In this document: positions 1-7,759 of the stretch, in pieces
Layout of the letters: every line of letters starts with the position of its first letter
Position numbering within the stretch: position 1 is the first letter of the stretch
Source: Paraoerskovia marina DSM 21750
Lineage (GTDB): Bacteria; Actinomycetota; Actinomycetes; Actinomycetales; Cellulomonadaceae
NCBI RefSeq assembly: GCF_000701465.1
Contig: NZ_JNIY01000004.1
Span: 434,001 to 498,000 of the forward strand
Direction of reading: 5' to 3'
DNA length: 64,000 bases
Translations under genes and position numbers: made by a program
The notes under the pieces: model-generated
What the model was told of the DNA's origin: nothing
Database searches by the model: none
What the model saw: only the letters and a program-made list of their open reading frames with translations

Positions 1-524
1 CGAGCCGCATCTCCGGCGCCACATACTCCGCGCAGCACCTCGACGTCGGCGCCGAGATCGCGGTCCGGGTGGGCCGTGAGCTGGGCCGCGAGGTCGAGTG
101 GGAGCTGTCGTACTGCTCCCGGTCCGGTCCGCCGAGCCAGCCGTGGCTCGAGCCGGACGTCAACGACCTGCTCACCGAGCGGGCGGGCGAGGGGCTGCGC
201 GACGTCGTCCTCTCTCCGATCGGTTTCGTCTCCGACCACATGGAGGTCGCCTATGACCTCGATACGGAGGCGATGGAGACGGCCACGGAGCTCGGCATGA
301 ACGCCGTGCGCGCCGGGACGGTCGGCACGCGCGCTCCCTTCGTCGAGGGGCTCGTCGACCTGCTTCTCGAGCGGGCCGCGATCGCGCGCGGCGAGGACCC
401 CGACGAGCGCGCCGTCGGGTCGCTCCCGGCGTTCCGCAGCGTCTGCGCCCCCGGGTGCTGCCTGCGGCGCGACGCCGAGCCGACAGGGGTTCCCGCCCTG
501 TGCTCGGGCGACCTCTACTCCTGA
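1..524 (+). CDS. cpfC: Ferrochelatase (coproporphyrin III ferrochelatase), 3' part only
   Basis: The gene is cut by the left edge of the window; the reading frame is open from base 3 (first residues SRISGATYSAQHLD) to a TGA ending at 524. The visible part matches the C-terminal lobe of HemH/CpfC ferrochelatases, which insert Fe2+ into coproporphyrin III in Gram-positive bacteria. Diagnostic segments are WELSYCSRSG, PWLEPDVND and VVLSPIGFVSDHMEV. The C-terminus carries a Cys cluster (CAPGCC) typical of actinobacterial ferrochelatases that hold a [2Fe-2S] cluster. The next gene, 44 bp downstream, is coproheme decarboxylase, the following step of the same pathway. That neighbour makes the coproporphyrin-dependent route, rather than the protoporphyrin route, the likely one. 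Family assignment is secure; the exact substrate is inferred from context. Confidence 0.93.
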   Translation, partial: SRISGATYSAQHLDVGAEIAVRVGRELGREVEWELSYCSRSGPPSQPWLEPDVNDLLTERAGEGLRDVVLSPIGFVSDHMEVAYDLDTEAMETATELGMNAVRAGTVGTRAPFVEGLVDLLLERAAIARGEDPDERAVGSLPAFRSVCAPGCCLRRDAEPTGVPALCSGDLYS

Positions 525-568
525 CCACCCGGCCCCGGCCGGCCATCTGAACCGAGAGGCAACACCCC

Positions 569-1339
569 ATGACCGAGCAGCCCGCAGCGCCCGACGGCCA
601 CGTCAACGTCGACACCGGTCAGGTGGTCGACCACGACGCGATCAACGCATCGATCCGGTACACGATGTGGTCGGTCTTCTCGCTGACGGAGACGCTGCCC
701 GAGAACGACGTGGAGCGGGCCGCGGTCGTCGCGGCGGCCGAGCGGGCCGTCGGGGCGACCGACGTGGACGCGGCCTCGACCGACGCCGAGCTCGTCGTGC
801 GGGGCTGGTACGACGTCGGCGGGCTGAGCGCGAACGCCGACCTGATGCTCTGGGTGCACGGGCCGTCGATCGAGTCCGTGCAGGGCGCGTACCAGCGCCT
901 GCGCGCCTCGGTGCTGGGGCGGGCGCTGAACCCGGTGTGGTCGGTGGCGGCGCTGCACCGCCAGGCCGAGTTCAACCGCGGTCACGTCCCGGCGTTCCTG
1001 GCCGGTGAGCAGCCGCGGGACTACATCTGCGTGTACCCGTTCGTGCGCTCCTACGAGTGGTACCTGCTCCCGGACGCAGAGCGCCGGACGATGCTGCGCG
1101 ACCACGGACTGGCAGCCAAGGACTACAAGGACGTGCGGGCCAACACGGTCTCGGCGTTCGCGCTCGGCGACTACGAGTGGATCCTCGCGTTCGAGGCGGA
1201 CGAGCTCCACCGGATCGTCGACCTCATGCGTGACCTGCGCGCCACCGAGGCGCGTCGGCACGTGCGCGAGGAGGTCCCGTTCTACACGGGACCCCGCACG
1301 ACGCTCGCCGACTGGGCGGCCCGCCAGCCCCTCGCCTGA
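569..1339 (+). CDS. chdC: Coproheme decarboxylase (HemQ/ChdC, chlorite-dismutase family)
   Basis: This 256-residue protein belongs to the actinobacterial branch of the chlorite-dismutase fold. It oxidatively decarboxylates two propionates of coproheme to give heme b in the cytoplasm. Visible landmarks are [14 protein letters not shown] in the first ferredoxin-like repeat, [17 protein letters not shown] containing the catalytic Tyr (about residue 156), and [12 protein letters not shown] carrying the proximal heme His (about residue 179). Length is normal for the family. It lies 44 bp behind the ferrochelatase gene and is probably co-transcribed with it. The ATG at 569 is preceded by GAGAGG about 9 nt upstream. 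The large antisense frames over it are GC-rich shadows. Confidence 0.95.
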   Translation: MTEQPAAPDGHVNVDTGQVVDHDAINASIRYTMWSVFSLTETLPENDVERAAVVAAAERAVGATDVDAASTDAELVVRGWYDVGGLSANADLMLWVHGPSIESVQGAYQRLRASVLGRALNPVWSVAALHRQAEFNRGHVPAFLAGEQPRDYICVYPFVRSYEWYLLPDAERRTMLRDHGLAAKDYKDVRANTVSAFALGDYEWILAFEADELHRIVDLMRDLRATEARRHVREEVPFYTGPRTTLADWAARQPLA

Positions 1340-1351
1340 TCGTTCAAGATG

Positions 1352-1377
1352 CTCAGCATGCTGAGGTTTGCCATGAT
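1352..1377 (+). promoter_or_regulatory. 14-bp perfect palindrome plus -10-like box before the first TspO-like gene
   Basis: CTCAGCATGCTGAG at 1352-1365 is a perfect palindrome. A CATGAT -10-like box follows at 1372-1377, 6 nt before the ATG at 1384, the spacing of a leaderless start. The palindrome lies just upstream of the -10, where a dimeric regulator would act. The regulator is unknown. Confidence 0.5.
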
Positions 1378-1383
1378 CGGAGC

Positions 1384-2229
1384 ATGAGCACAGACGATAC
1401 TTCGCAGGTCTCCGACGCCGCGACGACGACGGGCGACGGTCCGACGCGTGCGGACCGTGTCCGGCAGGTCACCGTCCTGATCGGCGCCGTCGTCGCGATC
1501 GCGGGTGCCGCCGTCGGCTCCGGGGCGGCCGGCGGTCAGCCCATCCAGGACGCCGCCGGGGGCGCTCTCGCCGCCGACGCCACGGTGCTCGCACCCGACT
1601 CCCCGGCGTTCTCGATCTGGTCCGTCATCTACGCGGGCCTCGCCGTCTTCGCCGTCTACCAGGCGCTGCCCGCGCAGGCCACCAACGACCGTCTCCGGTC
1701 CGTCTCGTGGTGGGTGCTCGCGTCGATGCTGCTCAACGCCGCATGGATCGGGGTGATCCAGGGCGGGTGGCTCTGGCTCAGCGTCGTCGTGATCGCGCTG
1801 CTCGTCGCGGTGCTCGCGGTGATCCTCGTCCGGCTGGTGCGGATCCCCGCCGGCGGGTGGTTCGAGTCGCTGGTCACCGACGGAACAGTGGGGCTGTACC
1901 TCGGGTGGGCGTCGGTCGCGACGCTCGCTGACGTCGCCGCGACGCTGACCGCGGAGGACATCGGCACGTCGGCCGACGCCAGCATCTGGGGCGTCGTCGT
2001 GCTCGGCGCCGGGACGGCACTCGCGATCGCCTACGCGATCTTCGCGGCGTCGCGCCCGACGGTCGCGATCGCTATCGGTCTCGCGATGGCCTGGGGCATC
2101 GGGTGGATCAGTGCCGGTCGTTTCAACGGGCCCCTGATCGACGAGACGGTCGCCGTCGCCGCGGCCGTCGCGGCCGCGGTCGCCCTCGTCGCCCCGCTCG
2201 TGACGGTCGGGATGCGTCGGCGCGGCTGA
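1384..2229 (+). CDS. TspO/MBR-like multi-pass membrane protein, copy 1
   Basis: A 281-residue integral membrane protein with a hydrophilic N-terminus of about 28 residues followed by hydrophobic segments. The stretch APDSPAFSIWSVIYAGLAVF then YQALP resembles the conserved W-rich first half of TspO/MBR (tryptophan-rich sensory) proteins, which bind porphyrins and other hydrophobic ligands. It sits directly behind two heme-synthesis genes, which fits a tetrapyrrole-related role, but function here is inferred from fold and neighbourhood only. It is longer than classical TspO (about 160 residues), as seen in the actinobacterial 'tryptophan-rich sensory protein' group. The next gene encodes a diverged paralogue. 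The start is an ATG 6 nt after a -10-like box. Confidence 0.7.
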   Translation: MSTDDTSQVSDAATTTGDGPTRADRVRQVTVLIGAVVAIAGAAVGSGAAGGQPIQDAAGGALAADATVLAPDSPAFSIWSVIYAGLAVFAVYQALPAQATNDRLRSVSWWVLASMLLNAAWIGVIQGGWLWLSVVVIALLVAVLAVILVRLVRIPAGGWFESLVTDGTVGLYLGWASVATLADVAATLTAEDIGTSADASIWGVVVLGAGTALAIAYAIFAASRPTVAIAIGLAMAWGIGWISAGRFNGPLIDETVAVAAAVAAAVALVAPLVTVGMRRRG

Positions 2230-2265
2230 CGGACAAACACGCGCGTGCCCGCCATCCTGAGAAAT

Positions 2266-3021
2266 ATGCGGACACGTGCGCACCACGCGACCCCCGGCGA
2301 CGACGTCCGGCGGGCCGCCGTCATCGTCAGCGTCGTCCTCGCGGTGTGCGCGGGCCTGTGGAACCGCGAGCCTCTCGACCCCTCGGCGACGCTCCTGGCG
2401 CCCGCCGAGGAGGCGGACCTCGGCCGCTACGTCCTCCTCGCCGGACTCGCGGTGCTCGCGACCTACCAGACCCTCCCGTTGCAGGCCGCACGCGCGCGGA
2501 TGCGTGCCACCGGCTGGTGGGTGGCGGGGGCGGCGCTCGCCCTCGCCGTGGCGCAGACGATGCCGGACGGCGCGGTGACGGGCGGCGCCATGGTCCTCGC
2601 GGCCGCCGCGTTCCTCGGAGCCGCCGCGGGCCTCGTCCGCGACGGTGCCGAGCGGCGGACGGAGGCGATCACCGTCGACCTGGTCGTCGGCCTGGGAGTC
2701 GGGTGGTCCCTCACGACGGCGGCGAGCACCGTCGCCGCGGCACTCGCCGACGCCGGCCATCCCGTCCGTCGCACGACGGCGCTCGCGGTCGTCGGTGCCC
2801 TGGGCCTGGCCGTGGTCGTCGTCGCGCACTGGGCTGCCGCCCGCACGTGGCTCGCGGCGGGGACGGGGCTCGGCGCCGCCTGGACGCTCGGCTGGATCGC
2901 GGTCGCACGGTTCGCCGACGTCCCCGGTGACGAGACTGTCGCCGTCGCGGCCGCAGGGATCGCCTCGATCGCGTTCGTCAGCCCGTGGGTCTCAGTGCTG
3001 CGGGAGCGTCCCGTCGGCTGA
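2266..3021 (+). CDS. TspO/MBR-like membrane protein, diverged tandem copy 2
   Basis: This 251-residue hydrophobic protein aligns by eye with the preceding gene over its whole length. Shared blocks in the same order are GLAVLATYQTLPLQA (versus GLAVFAVYQALPAQA), WWVAGA, TVDLVVGLGVGWS (versus TVGLYLGWAS) and WTLGWIAVARF with DETVAVAAA (versus WGIGWISAGRF with DETVAVAAA). It is therefore a tandem duplicate that has lost much of the Trp-rich N-terminal signature. I chose ATG 2266 (weak Shine-Dalgarno TGAGAA); an in-frame GTG at 2245 would add seven residues. Its 3' end overlaps the convergent next gene by 30 bp. Function unknown; a heme or porphyrin link is inference. Confidence 0.65.
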   Translation: MRTRAHHATPGDDVRRAAVIVSVVLAVCAGLWNREPLDPSATLLAPAEEADLGRYVLLAGLAVLATYQTLPLQAARARMRATGWWVAGAALALAVAQTMPDGAVTGGAMVLAAAAFLGAAAGLVRDGAERRTEAITVDLVVGLGVGWSLTTAASTVAAALADAGHPVRRTTALAVVGALGLAVVVVAHWAAARTWLAAGTGLGAAWTLGWIAVARFADVPGDETVAVAAAGIASIAFVSPWVSVLRERPVG

Positions 3022-3315
3022 TCCGGCCGGGACCTCGACGTAGTGCTCGACGACGGGTTTCGGCTCGTAGAAGTGATGCAGCAGCTCGCGCCAACGCGGG
3101 AACTGCGCCGACCTGCGGAACCCCTCCTCGTGCGCCTCGACGGACTCCCACTCGACCAGCAGCAGGTAGGTCGAGCTCGACTCGACGCCGCGTGAGAGCG
3201 TCAGGTCGAGGAAGCCGGGCTGCTGGGCGATCAGCGGGCGGGCCTCGACGAAGGCCGCCTCGAAGGCGGCCTCCTGACCGGGGCGGACGGGCAGGAGTGC
3301 GTGCTCTCGGATCAT
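2992..3315 (-). CDS. Antibiotic-biosynthesis-monooxygenase (ABM) domain protein
   Basis: A 107-residue protein with the ABM dimeric alpha-beta-barrel pattern: IREHALLPVRPGQEAAFEAAF at the start, PGFLDLTLSRGVE, then YLLLVEWESVEAHEEGFRRS and PRWRELLHHFYEP. Members include small monooxygenases and heme-degrading IsdG-like enzymes as well as proteins of unknown activity; catalytic residues cannot be assigned by eye. It faces the TspO-like gene and overlaps its 3' end by 30 bp. A heme-related role would suit the neighbourhood but is not shown by the sequence. Confidence 0.75.
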   Translation of the reverse strand: MIREHALLPVRPGQEAAFEAAFVEARPLIAQQPGFLDLTLSRGVESSSTYLLLVEWESVEAHEEGFRRSAQFPRWRELLHHFYEPKPVVEHYVEVPAGSADGTLPQH

Positions 3316-3336
3316 GCCCGGATACTACGCACCGCG

Positions 3337-3377
3337 CGGTGCCGGGCGGGGTGCGGTCCGTCGCCCGCCCGGCACCG
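3337..3377 (-). terminator. Hairpin downstream of glutamate dehydrogenase
   Basis: A 14-bp perfect stem (3337-3350 pairing with 3364-3377, arm CGGTGCCGGGCGGG) with a 13-nt loop starts 6 bp past the gdhA stop codon. GC-rich hairpins without a U-tract are usual terminators in actinobacteria. Confidence 0.75.
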
Positions 3378-3382
3378 GCAGG

Positions 3383-4666
3383 TCACGGGTAGAGGCCGCG
3401 GATCTTGTGCGCCTCGGAGACACGTTGGACACCGATGGCAAGCGCGGCGTCGCGCAGGCGGATGTCCTCGCGGCGGGCGAGCGCCGCGACGTCCGCATAC
3501 GCGGAGTGCATCCGGTGCTCGAGCTTCTCGGCGATCTCGTGCTCGGCCCACCAGTACGCCTGGTTGGCCTGGACCCACTCGAAGTAGGAGACGACGACGC
3601 CGCCCGCGTTGGCGAGGATGTCCGGCACGACGACGATCCCGTTCTTCGCGAGGATCCGGTCGCCCTCGCCGGTGGTCGGTCCGTTGGCGCCCTCCACGAC
3701 GAACCGCGCCCGGACGGTCGGCGCCGTGCGCTCGTCGATCACGCCCTCGACGGCGGCGGGGACGAGCACGTCCACCTCGAGCGCGAGGAGCGCGTCGTTG
3801 TCGATCGGGTCGGACTCGGCGAAGCCGACCACGGAGCCGGTGGCGACGAAGTGCTCCATGAGGGCCGGCATGTCCAGGCCCTCGCGGTTGATCACCCCGC
3901 CGTACTGGTCGCTGACGGCCACGACGGTGGCCCCCTCGGCGGCGAAGATCTCGGCGGCGTGCCCGCCGACCTTGCCGAAGCCCTGGATGGCGATCCGCGC
4001 CTCGGCCAGGTCGACTCCGGCCTCGGTGAGCACCGCGCGCGTCGTGTGCACGACACCGGCGGACGTCGCGGTCGCGCGTCCCAGGGACCCGCCGACGGCG
4101 ATCGGCTTGCCGGTGACCACGGCCGGGATCGTGTATCCCTGGCTGACGGAGTAGGTGTCCATCACCCAGGCCATCGTCTGCTCGCTCGTGCCCATGTCCG
4201 GCGCCATGATGTCGACGTCGGGGCCGATGACCGGCTTGATCTCGCTGGTGTATCGGCGGGTCACCCGTTCCAGCTCGGACTCGGAGTGCTCGCGCGGGTC
4301 GATGGTCACGCCGCCCTTGGCGCCGCCGTACGGCAGGTCGACGATGGCGCACTTCCACGTCATCCACATCGCCAGGGCACGGACCTCGTCGATGTCGACG
4401 CTCGGGTGGAACCGCAGACCGCCCTTGCCGGGGCCCCGGGAGACGTTGTGCTGCACCCGGTACCCGCGGAACAGGACCGTCGACCCGTCGTCGCGTCTGA
4501 GCGGCACGCTCACGTGCACCTCGCGACGCGGGACGGCGAGCATCTCGTGCATCCCCGCGTCGAGGTCGAGCATGGAGACGGCGCCCGAGAGCTGGGCGAG
4601 CGCGGTGCCGAGCGGGCCGCCGCTCGCGGCGATCGAGTCGGGTGCGCTGGTGGTCACTGTGGACAC
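3383..4666 (-). CDS. gdhA: Glu/Leu/Phe/Val dehydrogenase (glutamate dehydrogenase type)
   Basis: This 427-residue cytoplasmic enzyme reversibly converts glutamate to 2-oxoglutarate and ammonia with NAD(P). The N-terminal dimerisation/catalytic domain shows RGPGKGGLRFHP (K81), TWKCAIVDLPYGGAKGG (K105, K117) and DIMAPDMGTSEQTM. The Rossmann domain shows IQGFGKVGGHAAE at about 228-239, followed by ILANAGGVVVSYFEW. I set the start at GTG 4666, behind GGAGG and giving normal family length; an in-frame extension further upstream has no homologous features. It stands alone, divergent from a secreted glycosidase gene. NADH or NADPH preference cannot be told by eye. Confidence 0.93.
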   Translation of the reverse strand: MSTVTTSAPDSIAASGGPLGTALAQLSGAVSMLDLDAGMHEMLAVPRREVHVSVPLRRDDGSTVLFRGYRVQHNVSRGPGKGGLRFHPSVDIDEVRALAMWMTWKCAIVDLPYGGAKGGVTIDPREHSESELERVTRRYTSEIKPVIGPDVDIMAPDMGTSEQTMAWVMDTYSVSQGYTIPAVVTGKPIAVGGSLGRATATSAGVVHTTRAVLTEAGVDLAEARIAIQGFGKVGGHAAEIFAAEGATVVAVSDQYGGVINREGLDMPALMEHFVATGSVVGFAESDPIDNDALLALEVDVLVPAAVEGVIDERTAPTVRARFVVEGANGPTTGEGDRILAKNGIVVVPDILANAGGVVVSYFEWVQANQAYWWAEHEIAEKLEHRMHSAYADVAALARREDIRLRDAALAIGVQRVSEAHKIRGLYP

Positions 4667-4830
4667 GGGTCCTCCGGGTACGAGGTCGACCGATGCCGCC
4701 GGGTCAGCGGCATCGCTGATGCGCCCAACGTACAACGCCGGCCGGTGGTCAGGCCCGTCGAGCGGCGACGCACAGGAATCCCTCAGGAACCCCATGCCGT
4801 CCTCCTGGATCCGGTGTCTAGACAGGAGGC

Positions 4831-5739
4831 ATGACGAAACGACGGACTCGCAGAACGCTCGTCGCCTCCGGGGTGGCGGTGACCCTCGCACTGGGTGGCA
4901 GCGCGGCCTGGGCGCTCGACCGGTTCGTGGTCGAGCACGTCGAGATCGCCGACGTCTCGAGCTACGAGGCGGAGCAGTCGGCCGACGCGACGGATGCGGA
5001 CTCGGCCAGCGCCGAGGACCCCATGATCGAGATCGAGACGGTCGTGGAGGGCACGGGGGACGAGACCGTGACGTACTACGTGGCGGACGTCGTCCTCGAC
5101 GACATGACACAGCTGCGCTCCGCCTTCGCCGAGGACCAGTTCGGGCAGAACATCATCGCCGACACCTCCGAGATCGCCGAGGACCACGACGCGATCTTCG
5201 CGATCAACGGCGACTACTACGGGTTCCGCGACACGGGGATCGTGATCCGCAACGGCGTCGTGTACCGCGACGAGGGGGCGCGCGACGGGCTGGCCTTCTA
5301 TCGCGACGGCCACGTCGAGACCTACGACGAGACGACGACGGACGCCGAGACGCTCGTCGAGGACGGTGTCTGGAACACCCTCTCGTTCGGCCCGGTGATC
5401 CTCGAGGACGGGGAGATCCCCGACGGGATCGAGGACGTCGAGGTCGACACGAACTTCGGGAACCACTCCATCCAGGGCGAGCAGCCGCGCACGGCGATCG
5501 GCGTGATCGACGAGAACCACCTGGTGTTCGTCGTCGTCGACGGGCGCAGCCCCGGCTACAGCGCGGGCGTCACCATGACCGGTCTCGCCGAGATCATGCA
5601 GGGCCTCGGGGCGACGACCGCGTACAACATCGACGGCGGCGGGTCGTCGACGATGTACTACGACGGCGAGGTCGTCAACGACCCGCTCGGCAAGGGTGAA
5701 GAGCGCGGGACCTCCGACATCCTCTACATCGCCGAGTGA
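4831..5739 (+). CDS. Secreted phosphodiester glycosidase family protein (NAGPA/DUF2233)
   Basis: A 302-residue protein with an N-terminal membrane or signal segment (about residues 9-29, after MTKRRTRR), so it acts at or outside the membrane. The domain is that of the phosphodiester alpha-GlcNAcase/'exopolysaccharide biosynthesis' family. Visible motifs are AINGDYYGFRDTGIVIRNG, WNTLSFGPVILEDGEI, QPRTAIGVIDENHLVFVVVDGR and YNIDGGGSSTMYYDG near the C-terminus. Relatives remove phosphodiester-linked sugars, so a role in trimming a phosphorylated wall glycan is plausible. The start is supported by ACAGGAGGC directly before the ATG. It overlaps the next gene (GT2-GtrA) by 4 bp, implying translational coupling. 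Confidence 0.88.
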   Translation: MTKRRTRRTLVASGVAVTLALGGSAAWALDRFVVEHVEIADVSSYEAEQSADATDADSASAEDPMIEIETVVEGTGDETVTYYVADVVLDDMTQLRSAFAEDQFGQNIIADTSEIAEDHDAIFAINGDYYGFRDTGIVIRNGVVYRDEGARDGLAFYRDGHVETYDETTTDAETLVEDGVWNTLSFGPVILEDGEIPDGIEDVEVDTNFGNHSIQGEQPRTAIGVIDENHLVFVVVDGRSPGYSAGVTMTGLAEIMQGLGATTAYNIDGGGSSTMYYDGEVVNDPLGKGEERGTSDILYIAE

Positions 5740-6878
5740 CGGGCACCCCGATGCCGACACAGACCTCCGCCGTCGTCCTGATCCCCGCGCTGGAGCCCGA
5801 TCACCGGCTGCTCGCGCTGGTGGCCGACCTGCGGCGCACGGCGCCCGACCTGTCCGTCCTCGTGGTGGACGACGGCTCCGGGGCCGGGTATGCGACCGTG
5901 TTCGACGACGTCGCCGCGCTGGGCGCCGACGTCGTCGCCGACCCGGTGCCGGGAAACCACGGCAAGGGCCACGCCCTCAAGCTCGGGATCCGCGAGGTCG
6001 AGACCCGGTACCCGGGGGCCGACGTCGTGTGCGCCGACGCCGACGGGCAGCACACGGTGCAGGACATCCTCCGCGTGGCGGGCCACGTCCGGCCGGGCAC
6101 GGCTGTCGTCGGCGGTCGGCGCTTCGTCGGTGACGTCCCGCTGCGCAGCCGCGTGGGAAACGCGGTCTCGCGCAGCCTCTTCCGGCTCGTGACGGGCCTG
6201 CGGGTCCACGACACCCAGACCGGCCTGCGCGCGTACCCGGCGTCGCTGCTGCCGTGGCTCCGGAGCATCCCGGGGGAGCGGTTCGAATACGAGCTCGCGG
6301 TCCTCCTGCAGGCGCCCCGGGACGGGGTCGACGTCGACGAGGTCGAGATCGAGACGGTCTACCTCGACGAGAACGAGTCGTCGCACTTCCGACCCGTCGT
6401 CGACTCGCTCCGGATCCTCGCGCCCCTGCTCCGGTTCGTCGGGACCGGCGTCGCGTCCTTCGGCGTCGACGTCCTGATGCTCCTCCTGCTGCAGGCGCTC
6501 ACCGGATCCCTCCTGCTCTCCGTCGTCGGCGCGCGGATCGTCAGCGGCTCGGTGAACTTCTTGCTCAACAAGTTCGTCGTGTTCCGGTCGACGGACCACC
6601 GGGCGACGCGCGCGGAGGCAGCACGCTACGTCGCCCTCGCCGTGTCCCTCGTGGTTGCGGGGTACCTGATGCTGCTCGGTCTCCAGACCCTGGGCGTCGC
6701 GCTGCTGCCCGCCAAGCTGCTCACCGACGGGATCCTGTTCTTCGTCGGGTGGGCCGTGCAGCGTCGGCACGTCTTCCGCACGGGCGGCTCCGGTCTCGAC
6801 GAGCTCGACCGGCGCGACGGGCGGGTGACGGCGGTCGAGCCCGTCGAGACCAGCGCGACGGTCTCGACGGGCGGGTGA
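5736..6878 (+). CDS. GT2 glycosyltransferase fused to a GtrA-like membrane domain
   Basis: A 380-residue protein. Residues about 10-225 form a GT2 domain of the dolichyl-/polyprenyl-phosphate sugar synthase type (ALEPDHRL, VVDDGSGAGY, DADGQHTVQDI, VHDTQTGLRAY, ERFEYELAVLL). Residues about 228-350 form a four-helix GtrA domain (VGTGVASFGVDVLMLLLLQ, SGSVNFLLNKFVVF, FFVGWAVQRRHVF). Such fusions probably make and flip a lipid-linked sugar for periplasmic glycosylation. It starts at GTG 5736 within the previous stop (an ATG follows at 5751). The last ~28 codons are encoded by a duplicated palindromic repeat, so the C-terminal tail GRVTAVEPVETSATVSTGG is probably not functional protein. Confidence 0.88.
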   Translation: MTGTPMPTQTSAVVLIPALEPDHRLLALVADLRRTAPDLSVLVVDDGSGAGYATVFDDVAALGADVVADPVPGNHGKGHALKLGIREVETRYPGADVVCADADGQHTVQDILRVAGHVRPGTAVVGGRRFVGDVPLRSRVGNAVSRSLFRLVTGLRVHDTQTGLRAYPASLLPWLRSIPGERFEYELAVLLQAPRDGVDVDEVEIETVYLDENESSHFRPVVDSLRILAPLLRFVGTGVASFGVDVLMLLLLQALTGSLLLSVVGARIVSGSVNFLLNKFVVFRSTDHRATRAEAARYVALAVSLVVAGYLMLLGLQTLGVALLPAKLLTDGILFFVGWAVQRRHVFRTGGSGLDELDRRDGRVTAVEPVETSATVSTGG

Positions 6879-6901
6879 CGGCGGTCGAGCCCGTCGAGAC
6901 C
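6792..6901. repeat. Two copies of a palindromic repeat at the 3' end of the GT2-GtrA gene
   Basis: A 37-bp sequence (start CGACGGGCGGGTGACGGCGG) occurs identically at 6815-6851 and 6865-6901. Copy 2 sits in a perfect 13-bp inverted repeat (GGTCTCGACGGGC at 6860-6872 with GCCCGTCGAGACC at 6889-6901). Copy 1 is bounded by GGTCTCGAC at 6792-6800 and GTCGAGACC at 6843-6851. The stop codon of the gene lies inside copy 2. It looks like a REP/BIME-type mobile palindrome, possibly acting as a terminator between the convergent genes. Confidence 0.8.
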
Positions 6902-6903
6902 GT

Positions 6904-7698
6904 TCAGCGCCGCGAGCGCCGTCGGAACGACGCCGGTGTCTCCCCGGTCAGGCGGGCGAACGTCCGGGTGAACGACGGCTGGTCGTAGAACCCGGAGTCG
7001 CTGGCGACGTCGACGATCGGCAGGTCGGTGCTGGTGAGCAGCTCCGTGGCCCGGTCGACGCGGGCACGCAGGACGAGCTGGCGGGGCGTGAGGGAGAAGA
7101 CGCGGCGCACACGGCGCGTGAGGGAGTCGGGGCTGCACCCGGCGAGTCGGGCGAGCTCGGCGGTCGTCAGCGGGGAGCCGAGGTGCGCGTCGATCCCGGC
7201 GGCGAGGCGCGTCATGGAGTCCATGGTGGCGTCGTCCGCGTCGGACTCGTGCAGGTCCTGGGAGACGGAGACCAGACCGACGAGCTCGCCGCGCACGTCC
7301 CGGACGGGCAGCTTGGACGTGAGGAACCAGCCGGGGGTGCCGCCGAGCCGCCGGATGAGCTCGAGCTCGTTGCGCAGCGGGTCTCCGGTGCGGATCACCT
7401 CGGCGTCCTGGTGGGCGTAGCGCTCCGCGAGCTCGGGGACGAACAGGTCGGCGGCGGTCCGGCCGACGACGTCGCGGCGGGACTTGGCGTTGGTGCGCCC
7501 GACGAAGACCCGGTTGACGGCGACGTACCGGCCGGACGGCGTCTTGGCACAGAACATCGTCTGGGCGAGCTGGTCCATCAGGGCGATCATCACGGGGCTC
7601 AGGGCGCCCAGGAGCCGCTCCGCGCCGTCAGCGCCTGCATCGGCGACGAGCCCCGCCGCGGGCAGGGGCGGGGGAGTCGGCTCGGCGTTGTCGTACAC
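6904..7698 (-). CDS. PAS-AraC family transcriptional regulator, probable regulator of putA
   Basis: A 264-residue regulator. Residues about 45-150 form a PAS-like sensor (MFCAKTPSGRYVAVNRVFVGR ... VVGRTAADLFVPE ... LPVRDVRGELVGLVSVSQDL). Residues about 162-260 form the double helix-turn-helix of the AraC family (AELARLAGCSPDSLTRRVRRVF and VASDSGFYDQPSFTRTFARLTGETP). The start chosen is GTG 7698; no strong Shine-Dalgarno is visible. It is transcribed divergently from putA with only 61 bp between the starts, the classical layout of a dedicated regulator. Control of proline catabolism is therefore inferred; the PAS ligand is unknown. Confidence 0.85.
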   Translation of the reverse strand: MYDNAEPTPPPLPAAGLVADAGADGAERLLGALSPVMIALMDQLAQTMFCAKTPSGRYVAVNRVFVGRTNAKSRRDVVGRTAADLFVPELAERYAHQDAEVIRTGDPLRNELELIRRLGGTPGWFLTSKLPVRDVRGELVGLVSVSQDLHESDADDATMDSMTRLAAGIDAHLGSPLTTAELARLAGCSPDSLTRRVRRVFSLTPRQLVLRARVDRATELLTSTDLPIVDVASDSGFYDQPSFTRTFARLTGETPASFRRRSRR

Positions 7699-7759
7699 AG
7701 GGACTATTTGAGCCCGGAACGTACAAGACGGCACGTCAGGACAGGATGCACAGTGGAGT

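Noticed and set aside
6276-6292. tRNA T-loop-like GGTTCGAAT
   Set aside because: It lies inside the GT2 coding sequence and no cloverleaf can be formed around it.
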